A DNA stretch of 64,000 bases, from positions 62,001 to 126,000 of the forward strand of contig NQOF01000008.1 in assembly GCA_002270465.1 (NCBI GenBank), given 5' to 3'. The notes under the pieces were generated by a model, which was given only the letters and a program-made list of their open reading frames with translations, was not told where the DNA came from and searched no databases. The DNA is from Blautia hominis (GTDB taxonomy: Bacteria; Bacillota; Clostridia; Lachnospirales; Lachnospiraceae). How positions within the stretch are numbered: the stretch's first letter is position 1; every line of letters starts with the position of its first letter. A program made the position numbers and the translations under genes. Below, piece by piece: positions 1-8,137 of the stretch.

Positions 1-570
1 CAGCGGTTTTTGAAAATGGACCCGGACCCAGTCCATAACCTGGGTAACCCGCTCTAAATCTCTGTTAGTTCTTACTTCCGGCGCAGCGGGGGAGAGGGAA
101 CAGTAATTCTTATACAAGTGGTACAAAAATTCATAGAGATTGGCAGCAAAAAAGAACTGATAGCCATTTTCCTGGTATGTATAGGCATCCAGCATCTGCT
201 CCAGGCACACACGGAGGTTTGAGAAGTCTTCTGTATGATCTCTCGGTGAGATCATTGTCTGAAAGTGCAGGTTTGTGCCGGAGGGCAGGAAACTTTGGAG
301 CTGTTCAGCGGAAATCTGCAGCAGGATATAAGAAACTGAGCCATTGGCCCGGGTCATGTGGAGTTCTTTACTGTTGATTATCATCAGATCGCCGGGGGTG
401 AGCAGATAGGAACCCGCCTGCACGACCGCGGTCAGTTCCCCCTCCATCATATATAAAACCTCCAGATAATCATGCCAATGGGCAGGAATGGTCAGGTCCG
501 TACATTGGGACAGCATAAATTTTGCAGGCAGACCATTTGTCTCCCGGACTTTCTCATATTGGTACGGCAT
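1..570 (-). CDS. AraC-family transcriptional regulator, C-terminus cut by window edge
   Basis: The 190 visible residues start MPYQYEKVRE and contain an N-terminal cupin-like sensing domain (IPAHWHDYLEVLYMMEGE, then LLTPGDLMIINSKELH), the usual ligand-binding half of sugar-responsive AraC regulators. The last residues (VMDWVRVHFQKPL) look like the start of the AraC DNA-binding domain, which lies outside the window. The ATG follows a GGAGG about 7 nt upstream. The gene is divergent from the GH3 glycosidase, so by the usual logic of such pairs it probably controls that enzyme in response to a beta-glucoside or its product. The ligand is inferred only. Nothing looks broken; the gene is simply incomplete here. 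Confidence 0.85.
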   Translation of the reverse strand, partial: MPYQYEKVRETNGLPAKFMLSQCTDLTIPAHWHDYLEVLYMMEGELTAVVQAGSYLLTPGDLMIINSKELHMTRANGSVSYILLQISAEQLQSFLPSGTNLHFQTMISPRDHTEDFSNLRVCLEQMLDAYTYQENGYQFFFAANLYEFLYHLYKNYCSLSPAAPEVRTNRDLERVTQVMDWVRVHFQKPL

Positions 571-607
571 GTTTGCCTCCTTTTGATAACGTTGTTTTAT
601 CATCAAT

Positions 608-653
608 GCCAGTGCTCCATCCGGTCAGATACAAGACCGGGCGGAGCACTGGC
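608..653. promoter_or_regulatory. Perfect 11-bp inverted repeat with nested 6-bp stem between divergent genes
   Basis: GCCAGTGCTCC (608-618) is the exact reverse complement of GGAGCACTGGC (643-653). Inside, CCGGTC (621-626) pairs with GACCGG (635-640) around an 8-nt loop. No convincing U-run follows on either strand, so it is not a typical terminator. It lies between the AraC gene and the GH3 gene and could be an operator or a hairpin in the regulator's 5' leader. Confidence 0.5.
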
Positions 654-817
654 GTGTGTTTGTCAATACTGACAGAGAACCTTCTGGTAATATTCTAGCA
701 AACCGGGGGAAAAATATCAATATCAGCCTATAAATAGTTAAAAAGAGCCGTAGAAATTTGGGAGGTTATTGGTCATAATAGTACATAAAGAAAGACAAGT
801 TATCTGGGAGGAATACC

Positions 818-3400
818 ATGCAGTTAAAAAAGAAAACATTTACGGGAACAACTTCAAATGAAGTGACAGTAAGAGAGACCGAAAACAGAAAAACGGCCCG
901 CCAGGCAGCCGCAGAAGGATTTGTTCTTCTGAAAAACCAGGAGCATATCCTGCCTTTAAAAAAGGGAATAAAGCTTGGCCTGTACGGGGCAGGTGCTGTG
1001 AAGACCATAAAGGGCGGTACAGGCTCCGGTGACGTAAACGAGAGAGAATGCATCAACATCTGCCAGGGCTTAAAAAATGCCGGGTATGAGATCACCAGCG
1101 ATGCCTGGCTGGATGCCTATGCATCGCTCTATGAGGAGACACGGCTTAAATGGCGGGATGAAATTTTAGGAAAACTGAAAGCATACCATGACAATTTCTT
1201 TGAAGCATACTCCACGACTCCCTTTTTCATGCCCTGCGGAGATCCGGTTGATATGGAGAAGGCTTCTGCAGATGGTGCGGATACGGCGATCTATGTGCTG
1301 AGCCGTATTGCAGGTGAAAATGCGGACCGCCATGATACAGAGGGGGATTATTTCATTTCCGCTGAGGAAAAAGCATTGATCGCCCAGTTGTCAAAAGCAT
1401 ATCACTCCCTGGTGCTGGTCATCAACACAGGAGGCCTTGTGGATCTGGCCTTTGTGGAGGAATTTGACAATATCAAAGCTGTTCTCCAGTTTGTACAGGC
1501 AGGACAGGAGGGTGGAAACGCTTTCGCGGATGTGATATCCGGCAAAGTAACTCCAAGCGGCAAACTGGCGGATACATGGGCTCTTACTTATAAAGATTAT
1601 CCCAACAGTGACACGTTCAGCTTTAAAAACGGGGACGTGAATACAGAAAAATACCAGGAAGGCATTTATGTGGGATATCGTTACTTTGATACTTTTGACG
1701 TGCCCGTGCACTATCCTTTCGGTTATGGACTGTCTTATACAGACTTTTCGATCAGCACAAGGGATATCAAAGTAATAAATACAGAAAACGGCAAACCGGA
1801 GATCGCGGTAACTGTGGAGGTGACCAATGCGGGAGATACATACTGTGGAAAGGAAGTTGTGCAGATTTACGTTTCCTGCCCCCAGGGGAAGCTGGAAAAA
1901 GAGTACCGCCGCCTTGCCGGATTTGCCAAGACAGAGGAATTAAAACCGGGAGAAACCTGCCGCATGACCATTACCTTCCCGGTTTATCAGCTGGCTTCCT
2001 TTTGTGAGGAAAATGCAGCCTGGATCCTGGAACAAGGAACATATGGTATCTGGGTCGGAAATTCCATTCAGGACGCGGAGCTGGCCTGCAGTCTATGCCT
2101 GAACGAGGATGCTCTTTTGGTACAGTGTGAACATATCTGCCCTCTGAAAGAGGAGTTGACGGAACTGGTACCGGACAGGGAGAAGATGAAAGCGAAGGAG
2201 GCTGCCTGGCTTGAGCTGGCAGCAGGACTTCCCTCTGTACAGATCTATGCCGAAAAAATCGTGAAAGAAACGGTGGTATATGCGGAACTGCCCAAACATT
2301 TTAATGGCAGGGCAGGCGAAATCGTGGAATCTCTTTCCGAGGAACAGCTGGTACAGATGGCTTGCGGAGACCCGGGGAAAGGACAGGACGCTGTTATTGG
2401 TTCTGCTGGATTCACGGTACCGGGAGCAGCGGCTGAGACTTCCTTGGCTGCATCCAAAGACCCCTGGAATCTGCCGTCCATGGCTCTGGCAGACGGCCCT
2501 GCGGGGCTGCGCCTGAACCAGAAATACCAGGTGGTAGACGGGGAGATTGTGCCCGAGAATTTCATGAAATCCATAGAGAAGGGCTTTTTTGCAGAGCCGT
2601 CCGAGGAGAAGGGAACGGCTTACTATCAGTATTGTACAGCAATTCCGGTGGGGACATTGCTTGCCCAGACCTGGAATGCGGAACTGGTAAAAGAAGTGGG
2701 CGAAATGATAGGAAAAGAGATGGAGCTTTTCCGGGTGACGTTATGGCTTGCTCCGGGTATGAATATCCACAGGAATCCGCTTTGCGGTAGGAATTTTGAA
2801 TACTATTCCGAAGATCCGCTGTTGTCAGGTATGATGGCTTCTGCCATGACTCTTGGTGTGCAGAAGGTACCGGGATGCGGGACTACGATCAAACATTTTG
2901 CCTGCAACAATCAGGAGGATAACCGTATGGGGTCTGACTCCGTGCTGTCCGAAAGGGCTTTGCGGGAGATCTATCTGAAGGGATTTGAGATTGCAGTGAA
3001 AAATTCCCAGCCCATGTCCATTATGACATCTTATAATATGATCAACGGTGTACACGCTGCCAACTGCTATGATATCTGTACCAGAGCAGCCAGGGACGAA
3101 TGGGGCTTTGCGGGGGCTGTCATGACAGACTGGACAACTACCTTTGCGTCTCCCAGAGGGGAATGTACAGCCGCCGGCTGTATGCGCGCAGGCAATGATA
3201 TGGTAATGCCGGGGATTCCAAAAGACCATGAGAATATCCGCCAGGAACTGCAGGCAGGGACACTGGATATCCAGGAATTGAAACGCTGTATCTGCAATAC
3301 AGTGAAACTGATCCTTAAGTCTAACCAGTATGAGGACGCGGTCAGCTACCTGGAGCAGTTTGAAGGGCTGGATACTTACCTGAAAGTAGAAAAATCTTAA
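818..3400 (+). CDS. Glycoside hydrolase family 3 beta-glycosidase with permuted domain order
   Basis: This 860-residue enzyme has its GH3 domains swapped. The C-terminal alpha/beta sandwich comes first (about 25-310, with AAAEGFVLLKNQ and later VHYPFGYGLSY), then a fibronectin-III-like domain (about 325-410), then the catalytic barrel (about 500-850). The barrel holds KHFACNNQE and AGAVMTDW, whose Asp (about residue 771) is the expected nucleophile. Family knowledge: permuted GH3 enzymes occur in ruminal clostridia such as Ruminococcus albus. There is no signal peptide, so it probably acts in the cytoplasm on imported beta-glucosides. The start has a GGGAGGAA ribosome binding site. Exact sugar specificity cannot be read from the sequence. 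Confidence 0.9.
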   Translation: MQLKKKTFTGTTSNEVTVRETENRKTARQAAAEGFVLLKNQEHILPLKKGIKLGLYGAGAVKTIKGGTGSGDVNERECINICQGLKNAGYEITSDAWLDAYASLYEETRLKWRDEILGKLKAYHDNFFEAYSTTPFFMPCGDPVDMEKASADGADTAIYVLSRIAGENADRHDTEGDYFISAEEKALIAQLSKAYHSLVLVINTGGLVDLAFVEEFDNIKAVLQFVQAGQEGGNAFADVISGKVTPSGKLADTWALTYKDYPNSDTFSFKNGDVNTEKYQEGIYVGYRYFDTFDVPVHYPFGYGLSYTDFSISTRDIKVINTENGKPEIAVTVEVTNAGDTYCGKEVVQIYVSCPQGKLEKEYRRLAGFAKTEELKPGETCRMTITFPVYQLASFCEENAAWILEQGTYGIWVGNSIQDAELACSLCLNEDALLVQCEHICPLKEELTELVPDREKMKAKEAAWLELAAGLPSVQIYAEKIVKETVVYAELPKHFNGRAGEIVESLSEEQLVQMACGDPGKGQDAVIGSAGFTVPGAAAETSLAASKDPWNLPSMALADGPAGLRLNQKYQVVDGEIVPENFMKSIEKGFFAEPSEEKGTAYYQYCTAIPVGTLLAQTWNAELVKEVGEMIGKEMELFRVTLWLAPGMNIHRNPLCGRNFEYYSEDPLLSGMMASAMTLGVQKVPGCGTTIKHFACNNQEDNRMGSDSVLSERALREIYLKGFEIAVKNSQPMSIMTSYNMINGVHAANCYDICTRAARDEWGFAGAVMTDWTTTFASPRGECTAAGCMRAGNDMVMPGIPKDHENIRQELQAGTLDIQELKRCICNTVKLILKSNQYEDAVSYLEQFEGLDTYLKVEKS

Positions 3401-3425
3401 AGCTTCCGTAGATCATCTATTCGTT

Positions 3426-3488
3426 ACTGTTAACAGTCCAATGTCCCGGGAGGTGTTTTCCAAAAAGGATGCTGCGCGATGCGCAGCA
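3426..3488. repeat. Palindrome and tight hairpin downstream of the GH3 gene
   Basis: ACTGTTAACAGT (3426-3437) is a perfect 12-bp palindrome. TGCTGCGC-GAT-GCGCAGCA (3470-3488) is an 8-bp hairpin with a 3-nt loop. CCACA and TGTGG pair a little further on. There is no U-run directly after the hairpin, so terminator function is uncertain. The remainder of this 233-bp gap holds a TATAAT at 3562 that may serve the next gene. Confidence 0.4.
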
Positions 3489-3633
3489 AAATCCCGAGTT
3501 GGCCACACGAAAGTCCATGTGGAGTGCCGGAAATAAGGTGGATATACATAGTGAAACATGGTATAATAAAGCATCAGTATAGACAGGCCGTTTTATGTAA
3601 TGGGACAAAAATCAAAAAGAATGGAGATTACTT

Positions 3634-4143
3634 ATGGCTGAAATTAAACGTGTATACCGCCAAACAATGCCGGCAGTGAAGCTGGTGGGCAGATGCTACA
3701 GGGAAGAGGATAAAGAAAACGGTGTATTTGCAAACAAGTGGGGTGAGTGGTTTCAAAATGACCTGTTTGCACCGCTTCAACTGTCCGATGCGGGGGAGGA
3801 GCCATTTGAGGATTGCGATGCCTACATAGGCTTATGCCGCTGCAAAGAGGGGGAGCCGTTTCAGTATTGGATCGGTGTGTTCATGCCGCTGGATACCCCA
3901 GTACCGGATGGATATGACAGTGTTGTATTAGATGCGGGGGATATTGCTGTATGCTGGGTATACGGCAAGGAGCCGGATATCTATACCCATTGCTGCATGA
4001 GCCGGCTTGAAGAGGAAGGGTTTGCGTGGAAAGCAGATAAAGATGGAGTCATGTGGTGCTTTGAGCGATATAGCTGCCCACGTTTTACTACGCCTGACGA
4101 AGAGGGCAATGTAATACTTGATATGTGCTTTTATGTGAAATAA
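3634..4143 (+). CDS. GyrI-like effector-binding domain protein
   Basis: A 169-residue protein without a DNA-binding domain. Its pattern (YIGLCRCKEGEPFQYWIGVF, then VLDAGDIAVCWVYG) matches the GyrI-like/effector-binding fold that forms the sensor half of many AraC and MerR regulators and also exists alone as a small-molecule binding protein. It is convergent with an AraC regulator that carries the same kind of domain, and the two share a terminator. A role in drug or metabolite binding is inference. It could also be a relic of a regulator that lost its helix-turn-helix. Confidence 0.6.
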   Translation: MAEIKRVYRQTMPAVKLVGRCYREEDKENGVFANKWGEWFQNDLFAPLQLSDAGEEPFEDCDAYIGLCRCKEGEPFQYWIGVFMPLDTPVPDGYDSVVLDAGDIAVCWVYGKEPDIYTHCCMSRLEEEGFAWKADKDGVMWCFERYSCPRFTTPDEEGNVILDMCFYVK

Positions 4144-4158
4144 ATAGTAGACAGAGCA

Positions 4159-4200
4159 GGGAGCAAGGGCAGAGGTGCCCCCGCTCCCTATTCTTTATTT
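4159..4200 (+). terminator. Rho-independent terminator between convergent genes
   Basis: GGGAGC (4159-4164) and GGGC (4167-4170) pair with GCCC (4177-4180) and GCTCCC (4183-4188), followed by the T-rich stretch TATTCTTTATTT. The T-rich side favours ending the plus-strand gene. The stem may also stop the minus-strand AraC transcript. Confidence 0.65.
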
Positions 4201-5159
4201 CGTACGGGTCTGATGTACTTGAAATATTGTGCCGGATCATAATAAAAGTACATGATCCTGCCGGGTGAGGTATCCATGCAGTGATCCGTCTGAGAAAAAT
4301 CAAAAGATGCCATTGCATGTTCGATTTTATCCTCTACACTGCGGTTTTCCTGCTCATAATCGAATGGTCCATGTTCAAAAACAATATATTCGGCTTCGGG
4401 AATATCAGCCACGTACATTTGCGGCGGTACTTCCCCTTCAAAATCAAAAGGAAGCCGTACCCCCCAACATTCGGAACGCAGAAAACCCCAGTCGCAGAGC
4501 CTGCCGTCCGGGTCGTTTATGTACGCCATGATCTGACCGCTTTTACAGTTGGGTTCGCTACCGCCATCATCATCCGGTTTACCCTTGATACTATCCAGCA
4601 ATCCGCAGATTGTGTCATGATCCTGCCCAGGAATAAGACTTTGCTTTTGCCAGAAATCCCAATATCCGTTACTTTCACGGTTTCTAATGTACAAAAATTT
4701 GTGCCTGGGAATGGTTATGAAATAAATTTTGACGCCGTCTGTTGATCTTACCATACCAATCTCTCCTAAACCGAAAAAGTAGCGGTCAAACGCATTGATC
4801 TTTGTACGGAGAACAAGAGGTTTCGGATTTTTCCTATAGTCACTGGGCGCGATGCCGTATGTTCCTTTGAAAGCCCTGGTAAAGGCCTCATGAGAGGAAA
4901 AGCCATGATCAAAAGCAATATCCAAAAGACTTTTTGTACTGTCCCGCACCTCTTTCAGAGCAAAGGCTAATCTTCTGAGCCGCAGATAATCTCTAAACGG
5001 CATTCCCGATATTTCTTTAAATTTCCTGGTTGTGTAAAATTCGGAATATCCCAGCATATGGGAGAGATGATGAAGTGTCAAGGCTTCATTATCATAATTT
5101 TTGATACAGTTGTCAATTTCATCAACGATTCTTTGAATTTGTTTTTGCCATTGGTACAT
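4188..5159 (-). CDS. AraC-family regulator with C-terminal GyrI-like sensor domain
   Basis: A 323-residue regulator. Two helix-turn-helix motifs occupy about residues 10-110 (LTLHHLSHMLGYSEFYTTRKF and LLDIAFDHGFSSHEAFTRAFK followed by YGIAPSDYRK), the MarA/Rob-like arrangement. The C-terminal half (about 145-320) is a GyrI-like ligand-binding domain, ending in the typical PGRIMYFYYDPAQ region. Rob- and BltR-like proteins of this design bind amphipathic drugs or metabolites and switch on nearby efflux or hydrolase genes. The start has an AGGTGG ribosome binding site. It is divergent from the small Cys-containing gene; a 7-bp inverted repeat between them is a candidate operator. Confidence 0.88.
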   Translation of the reverse strand: MYQWQKQIQRIVDEIDNCIKNYDNEALTLHHLSHMLGYSEFYTTRKFKEISGMPFRDYLRLRRLAFALKEVRDSTKSLLDIAFDHGFSSHEAFTRAFKGTYGIAPSDYRKNPKPLVLRTKINAFDRYFFGLGEIGMVRSTDGVKIYFITIPRHKFLYIRNRESNGYWDFWQKQSLIPGQDHDTICGLLDSIKGKPDDDGGSEPNCKSGQIMAYINDPDGRLCDWGFLRSECWGVRLPFDFEGEVPPQMYVADIPEAEYIVFEHGPFDYEQENRSVEDKIEHAMASFDFSQTDHCMDTSPGRIMYFYYDPAQYFKYIRPVRNKE

Positions 5160-5203
5160 ATGTTTGCCACCTCATGTGTGTCACTCTGCCTGCGCCTTTA
5201 TCT

Positions 5204-5220
5204 TATAATGCTACATTATA
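5204..5220. promoter_or_regulatory. 7-bp inverted repeat, candidate operator or promoter element
   Basis: TATAATG-CTA-CATTATA is a perfect inverted repeat with a 3-nt centre, 45-60 bp upstream of the AraC start. Because each arm contains TATAAT, it could act as a -10 element as well as a protein-binding dyad. A second short dyad, GGGA-TTG-TCCC, lies at 5297-5307, near the start of the divergent gene. Confidence 0.4.
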
Positions 5221-5356
5221 TCATATAGCAAGGAATGTGGCATGAAAAATAATGACAAGTGAAATCAAGCGGTAATTTACTTGTTCCTTTATAATAGGGA
5301 TTGTCCCGATACTGTCATATTAAAATGTTTGGGAAATAAAAAGTTGGAGGTTAAGC

Positions 5357-5713
5357 ATGAAAAAATGGTATAATGAGGAGTATGAATGGGAAATTGAGGT
5401 AATAGGGTTCCTTCGCGGTGACCATACAGAACGATATTGCCGAAACGGTGAGGAGATTGGGGATAAGTATACCTGTACTTACGGCTGTCCTGTAAATGCG
5501 GATGGACAGGGGATTTGTTCTAAGGTCATGATGATGATGTTTCCGGTCATGGAGGCTGTCAGGAGCGGCGGGGATTTAGAAAATATTGGCGGCAGCAGCA
5601 AATACTGCAAGGATATTGTATGTCCGGATGGCTGTGTTATGTTTCGGATGACGGCTGAGAAATTTGAGAATGAAAATTTTTTTAAGGGAAAGTTTTTTGA
5701 TCAGTATAATTAG
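5357..5713 (+). CDS. Small Cys-containing protein, TIGR04076-like
   Basis: A 118-residue soluble protein with Cys residues in the groups TCTYGCP, GICSK and KDIVCPDGCVMF. The motif CPDG and the run of hydrophobic residues around MMMMFPVMEAV recall the TIGR04076 family, small proteins of unknown function in clostridia. The match is from memory of the motif and is not secure. The gene has a clear GGAGG ribosome binding site and stands alone. Cys pairs could bind metal, but no standard metal site is obvious. Confidence 0.5.
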   Translation: MKKWYNEEYEWEIEVIGFLRGDHTERYCRNGEEIGDKYTCTYGCPVNADGQGICSKVMMMMFPVMEAVRSGGDLENIGGSSKYCKDIVCPDGCVMFRMTAEKFENENFFKGKFFDQYN

Positions 5714-5882
5714 GATCCATCTATGATATTAAAATTTTTCATCTATTTTTGAAAGGATTTCTCCGTTTCAATCGTTTTATTAATATAACGAGGATTTTTC
5801 AGCCGGCCGATTTTTCGTCTGGTGTGGCGGAAAAAGTAATCGCAGAGAATAAAAGGTATGATAAAGAATCGGAGGAATGAAT

Positions 5883-6722
5883 ATGAAATTTAATAAGAGA
5901 AAAGTTCTGGGGGTAACTGCAGCAGGTGTGATCTTGGTGGGGACTATGAGTACAATTGTTATGGCTGGCGGGAAGGATGACTACAGCCGTCTGTGGTGCA
6001 GGGAAACTGTGTGCAGCCAGCATGGGGCGGATTGTCAGAACCGGGAAGACTGTGTGTCCGGTTCCAACTGTCGGAATCAGGAAAATTGTGTAAACAGTTT
6101 CACCGGACAAAGACAGGGAAATGGAATAGATAATATGGAAGACCTTTCAAGAGTGGATGCTGTAAAGGGAGCTGCAAGCCAAAGTGATGCAGGAAGTGCA
6201 AGCAGCGCCGCCGATCAAAGTGATGCAGGAAGTGCAAGCAGCGCCGTCGGTCAAAGCAAAGCAGGAAGTGCAAGCAGCACTGCCAGACAAAGTGATGCAG
6301 GAAGTGCAAGCAGCGCTGCCAGCCAAAGTGATGCAGGAAGTGCAAGCAGCGCCGCCGGTCAAAGCAAAGCAGGAAGTGTAAGCAACGCTGCCAGCCAAAG
6401 CAATGCAGGAAGTGCAAGCAGCGCTGCCGGTCAAAGCAAAGCAGGAAGTGCAAGCAACGCTGCCGGTCAAAGCAAAGCAGGAAGTGCAAGCAGCGCTGCT
6501 GGTCAGAATCAAACACAAGTTGTATACGGAACTGATTGCCCGAATCAGGAAAATTGCGTGAATGGGACCAACTGCGAAAACCGGGAGGCCTGTATGGATA
6601 CAGAAGGCTGTCAGAACCGGGAGGGATGTGTGAATTCCCAGTACAGCGGCTCCGCTTCCGGTACAGCAGGGGGCCATGGTGCGCGTCATGGCGGAAACCA
6701 TGGAGGCCACCACGGAAAATAA
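5883..6722 (+). CDS. Secreted Cys- and His-rich protein with 12-residue tandem repeats
   Basis: Not a family I recognise. The product (279 residues from the second ATG) begins with a basic, hydrophobic signal peptide (KRKVLGVTAAGVILVG) probably cut near VMAGG. A Cys-rich segment follows with CVSGSNCRNQENC-type spacing, then nine 12-residue repeats of the type QSDAGSASSAAG. A second Cys-rich block uses the same N-[RQ]-E-x-C pattern (CPNQENC, NCENREAC, GCQNREGC), and the tail is rich in Gly and His (HGGNHGGHHGK), suggesting metal binding. The first ATG (5877) touches the GGAGGA, so 5883 with 7-nt spacing is preferred. It heads an apparent operon with an ECF sigma factor and its likely anti-sigma partner. 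Confidence 0.75.
   Translation: MKFNKRKVLGVTAAGVILVGTMSTIVMAGGKDDYSRLWCRETVCSQHGADCQNREDCVSGSNCRNQENCVNSFTGQRQGNGIDNMEDLSRVDAVKGAASQSDAGSASSAADQSDAGSASSAVGQSKAGSASSTARQSDAGSASSAASQSDAGSASSAAGQSKAGSVSNAASQSNAGSASSAAGQSKAGSASNAAGQSKAGSASSAAGQNQTQVVYGTDCPNQENCVNGTNCENREACMDTEGCQNREGCVNSQYSGSASGTAGGHGARHGGNHGGHHGK
6180..6503 (+). repeat. Nine tandem 36-bp coding repeats
   Basis: Nine in-frame 36-bp units encode QS[DKN]AGSASSAA[x]. Variation sits mostly in codon 3 and codons 9-12. The units are very similar in DNA, so copy number is likely to vary between strains by slippage or recombination. The repeat also creates long spurious reading frames on the other strand. Confidence 0.95.
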
Positions 6723-6765
6723 TGTGGATTGCTTCATCATATAAAGCTGAAAGGATTTTATTTAC

Positions 6766-7242
6766 ATGATGACAAAATGGGATATCAATCTAATAGTGGA
6801 AGAATACGCAGATACCATAACCCGTATCTGCTATTCTTATGGAAAAAATTATGATGATACCCAGGACATTATGCAGAATGTATTTTTAAAACTAATGCGT
6901 GCCAACCCGAAATTTGATTCAAAAGAGCATGAAAAGGCCTGGATCATCCGGGTTACCATTAATGAATGTAAAGATTTTTTGAAAAACATTTTCCGTAGGC
7001 ATGCTTCTTTGGAGGAAATACAGGAAATACCCATAGAGGAGGAAGAGGATTTATCTTACATCCGAGAAGCAGTCCTAAAACTGCCGGACAAATACAAATC
7101 GGTCATCTATCTTTTTTATTATGAAGGCTACTCGGCAGTGGAAATAGCGGGCATCCTCCATAAAAAAGAGAACACAATTTATACCTGGATGAACCGCGCC
7201 AGACAGATGCTGAAAGAAATGGTGGGAGGTGACGTGGAATGA
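6766..7242 (+). CDS. ECF-type RNA polymerase sigma factor
   Basis: At 158 residues this is the normal size for an ECF sigma factor. Region 2 (about 10-70) contains YDDTQDIMQNVFLKLM and region 4 (about 105-155) contains LPDKYKSVIYLFYYEGYSAVEIA followed by a helix-turn-helix. It directs RNA polymerase to stress promoters. The stop overlaps the next start (ATGA), so it is translationally coupled to the membrane protein that probably holds it inactive. The gene begins about 45 nt after the Cys-rich secreted protein with an AAGGA ribosome binding site. The inducing signal and the target promoter are unknown. Confidence 0.9.
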   Translation: MMTKWDINLIVEEYADTITRICYSYGKNYDDTQDIMQNVFLKLMRANPKFDSKEHEKAWIIRVTINECKDFLKNIFRRHASLEEIQEIPIEEEEDLSYIREAVLKLPDKYKSVIYLFYYEGYSAVEIAGILHKKENTIYTWMNRARQMLKEMVGGDVE

Positions 7243-8090
7243 GCAGGAAGATCAGAGATGCATTCGATTCTGTAAAAGCGGATGAACAGATGAAGGAAAA
7301 AACCAAAGAAAACCTGATGGCCCAACTGGAGCACTGTTCTAAACGCCGCTTTTATCAAAGACCTGTGTTTTATAGAACATTGGCCGGAGCGTTGCTGCTG
7401 GTCCTGGTGTTTGCGGGGAGTATGAAGGCTTATGAGATAAAAGCTGAGGCAGCTTATATCACTATGGAAGGTCCGGTTGAGATTGGGCTTTCCGTAAACG
7501 GGAAGGATACCGTGATCTCAGCAGAAGGGCTGAATGCGGACGGAGAAAATATTGTCTCTCAGGTGGATGTCACAGGAATGCATTACCGGGAAGCCCTGCA
7601 GGCTATCATGGAAACAGATTCCTATCAGGAGTGCCAGGGAGGAAGGGCAAAGGTAAAAGTTTCCTGTCATGATGACAAGCAGGAAGCGGATATGCAGCAG
7701 AGTGCGGATGAGACGTGTCATTCCTATGGCCGGCAATACCGGGAACATCACGGTCAGGAACATGAGGAAGAGACAGAAGGCCACCGGGAAAAACACAGCG
7801 GGCAATATGGCAGAAAACATGGGGATGCCTTTTGGGAGAATCAGCCGGAAGGTCAGCAGGAGGATCAGCCGGAAGGTCAGCAGAAGAATCGGCCAGAAGG
7901 TCAGCAGAAGAATTGGCCAGAAGGTCAGCAGGAGAACCAGCCGGAAGGTCAGCAGAAGAGTCAGCCGGAAGGTCAGCTGAAGGATCAACCAGGGGGGCAG
8001 CAGGAGAATCAACAAAGAATCCGGTCATCCGATGCTTCCGGAAATGATAATGGGGAGCATGGGCACAGAAACGGACATCATGAGGAATAA
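7239..8090 (+). CDS. Membrane anti-sigma-like protein with RsgI-like region and octapeptide-repeat tail
   Basis: A 283-residue single-pass protein. Residues 1-45 would be cytoplasmic, the membrane helix is about 45-63 (LAGALLLVLVFAGSM), and the outer part starts with VEIGLSVNGKDTVISAEGLN, which resembles the central domain of RsgI-type anti-sigma factors. The rest is charged and rich in His, Glu and Gln, with seven octapeptides of the type QPEGQQEN. Its 4-bp overlap with the ECF gene is the usual sigma/anti-sigma arrangement. The short cytoplasmic part has no recognisable zinc anti-sigma motif, so binding to the sigma factor is inferred from position only. The repeats could span or contact the cell wall. 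Confidence 0.7.
   Translation: MSRKIRDAFDSVKADEQMKEKTKENLMAQLEHCSKRRFYQRPVFYRTLAGALLLVLVFAGSMKAYEIKAEAAYITMEGPVEIGLSVNGKDTVISAEGLNADGENIVSQVDVTGMHYREALQAIMETDSYQECQGGRAKVKVSCHDDKQEADMQQSADETCHSYGRQYREHHGQEHEEETEGHREKHSGQYGRKHGDAFWENQPEGQQEDQPEGQQKNRPEGQQKNWPEGQQENQPEGQQKSQPEGQLKDQPGGQQENQQRIRSSDASGNDNGEHGHRNGHHEE
7842..8009 (+). repeat. Seven tandem 24-bp coding repeats
   Basis: Seven in-frame 24-bp units encode [QRW]P[EG]GQ[QL][EK][NDS]. Units 1-5 are the most alike and the last two are degenerate. This is the second repeat-bearing exported domain in the same three-gene operon. Confidence 0.95.
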
Positions 8091-8096
8091 AGGCAG

Positions 8097-8135
8097 GGAG
8101 TTCAGGCATATAGCCTGGGCTCCTTTACCTTTTAG
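8097..8135. terminator. Rho-independent terminator after the sigma/anti-sigma operon
   Basis: GGAG (8097-8100) and CAGGC (8103-8107) pair with GCCTG (8113-8117) and CTCC (8120-8123), with a T-rich run after. It separates the operon from the convergent ABC exporter genes. Confidence 0.65.
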
Positions 8136-8137
8136 AT

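Noticed and set aside
6100-6740. Long minus-strand reading frames across the 36-bp repeats
   Set aside because: They are created by the repeat periodicity and lack start sites; the plus-strand protein has a signal peptide and operon context.
7842-8009. Possible CRISPR-like array
   Set aside because: Direct 24-bp units without spacers, in frame and coding for octapeptides.
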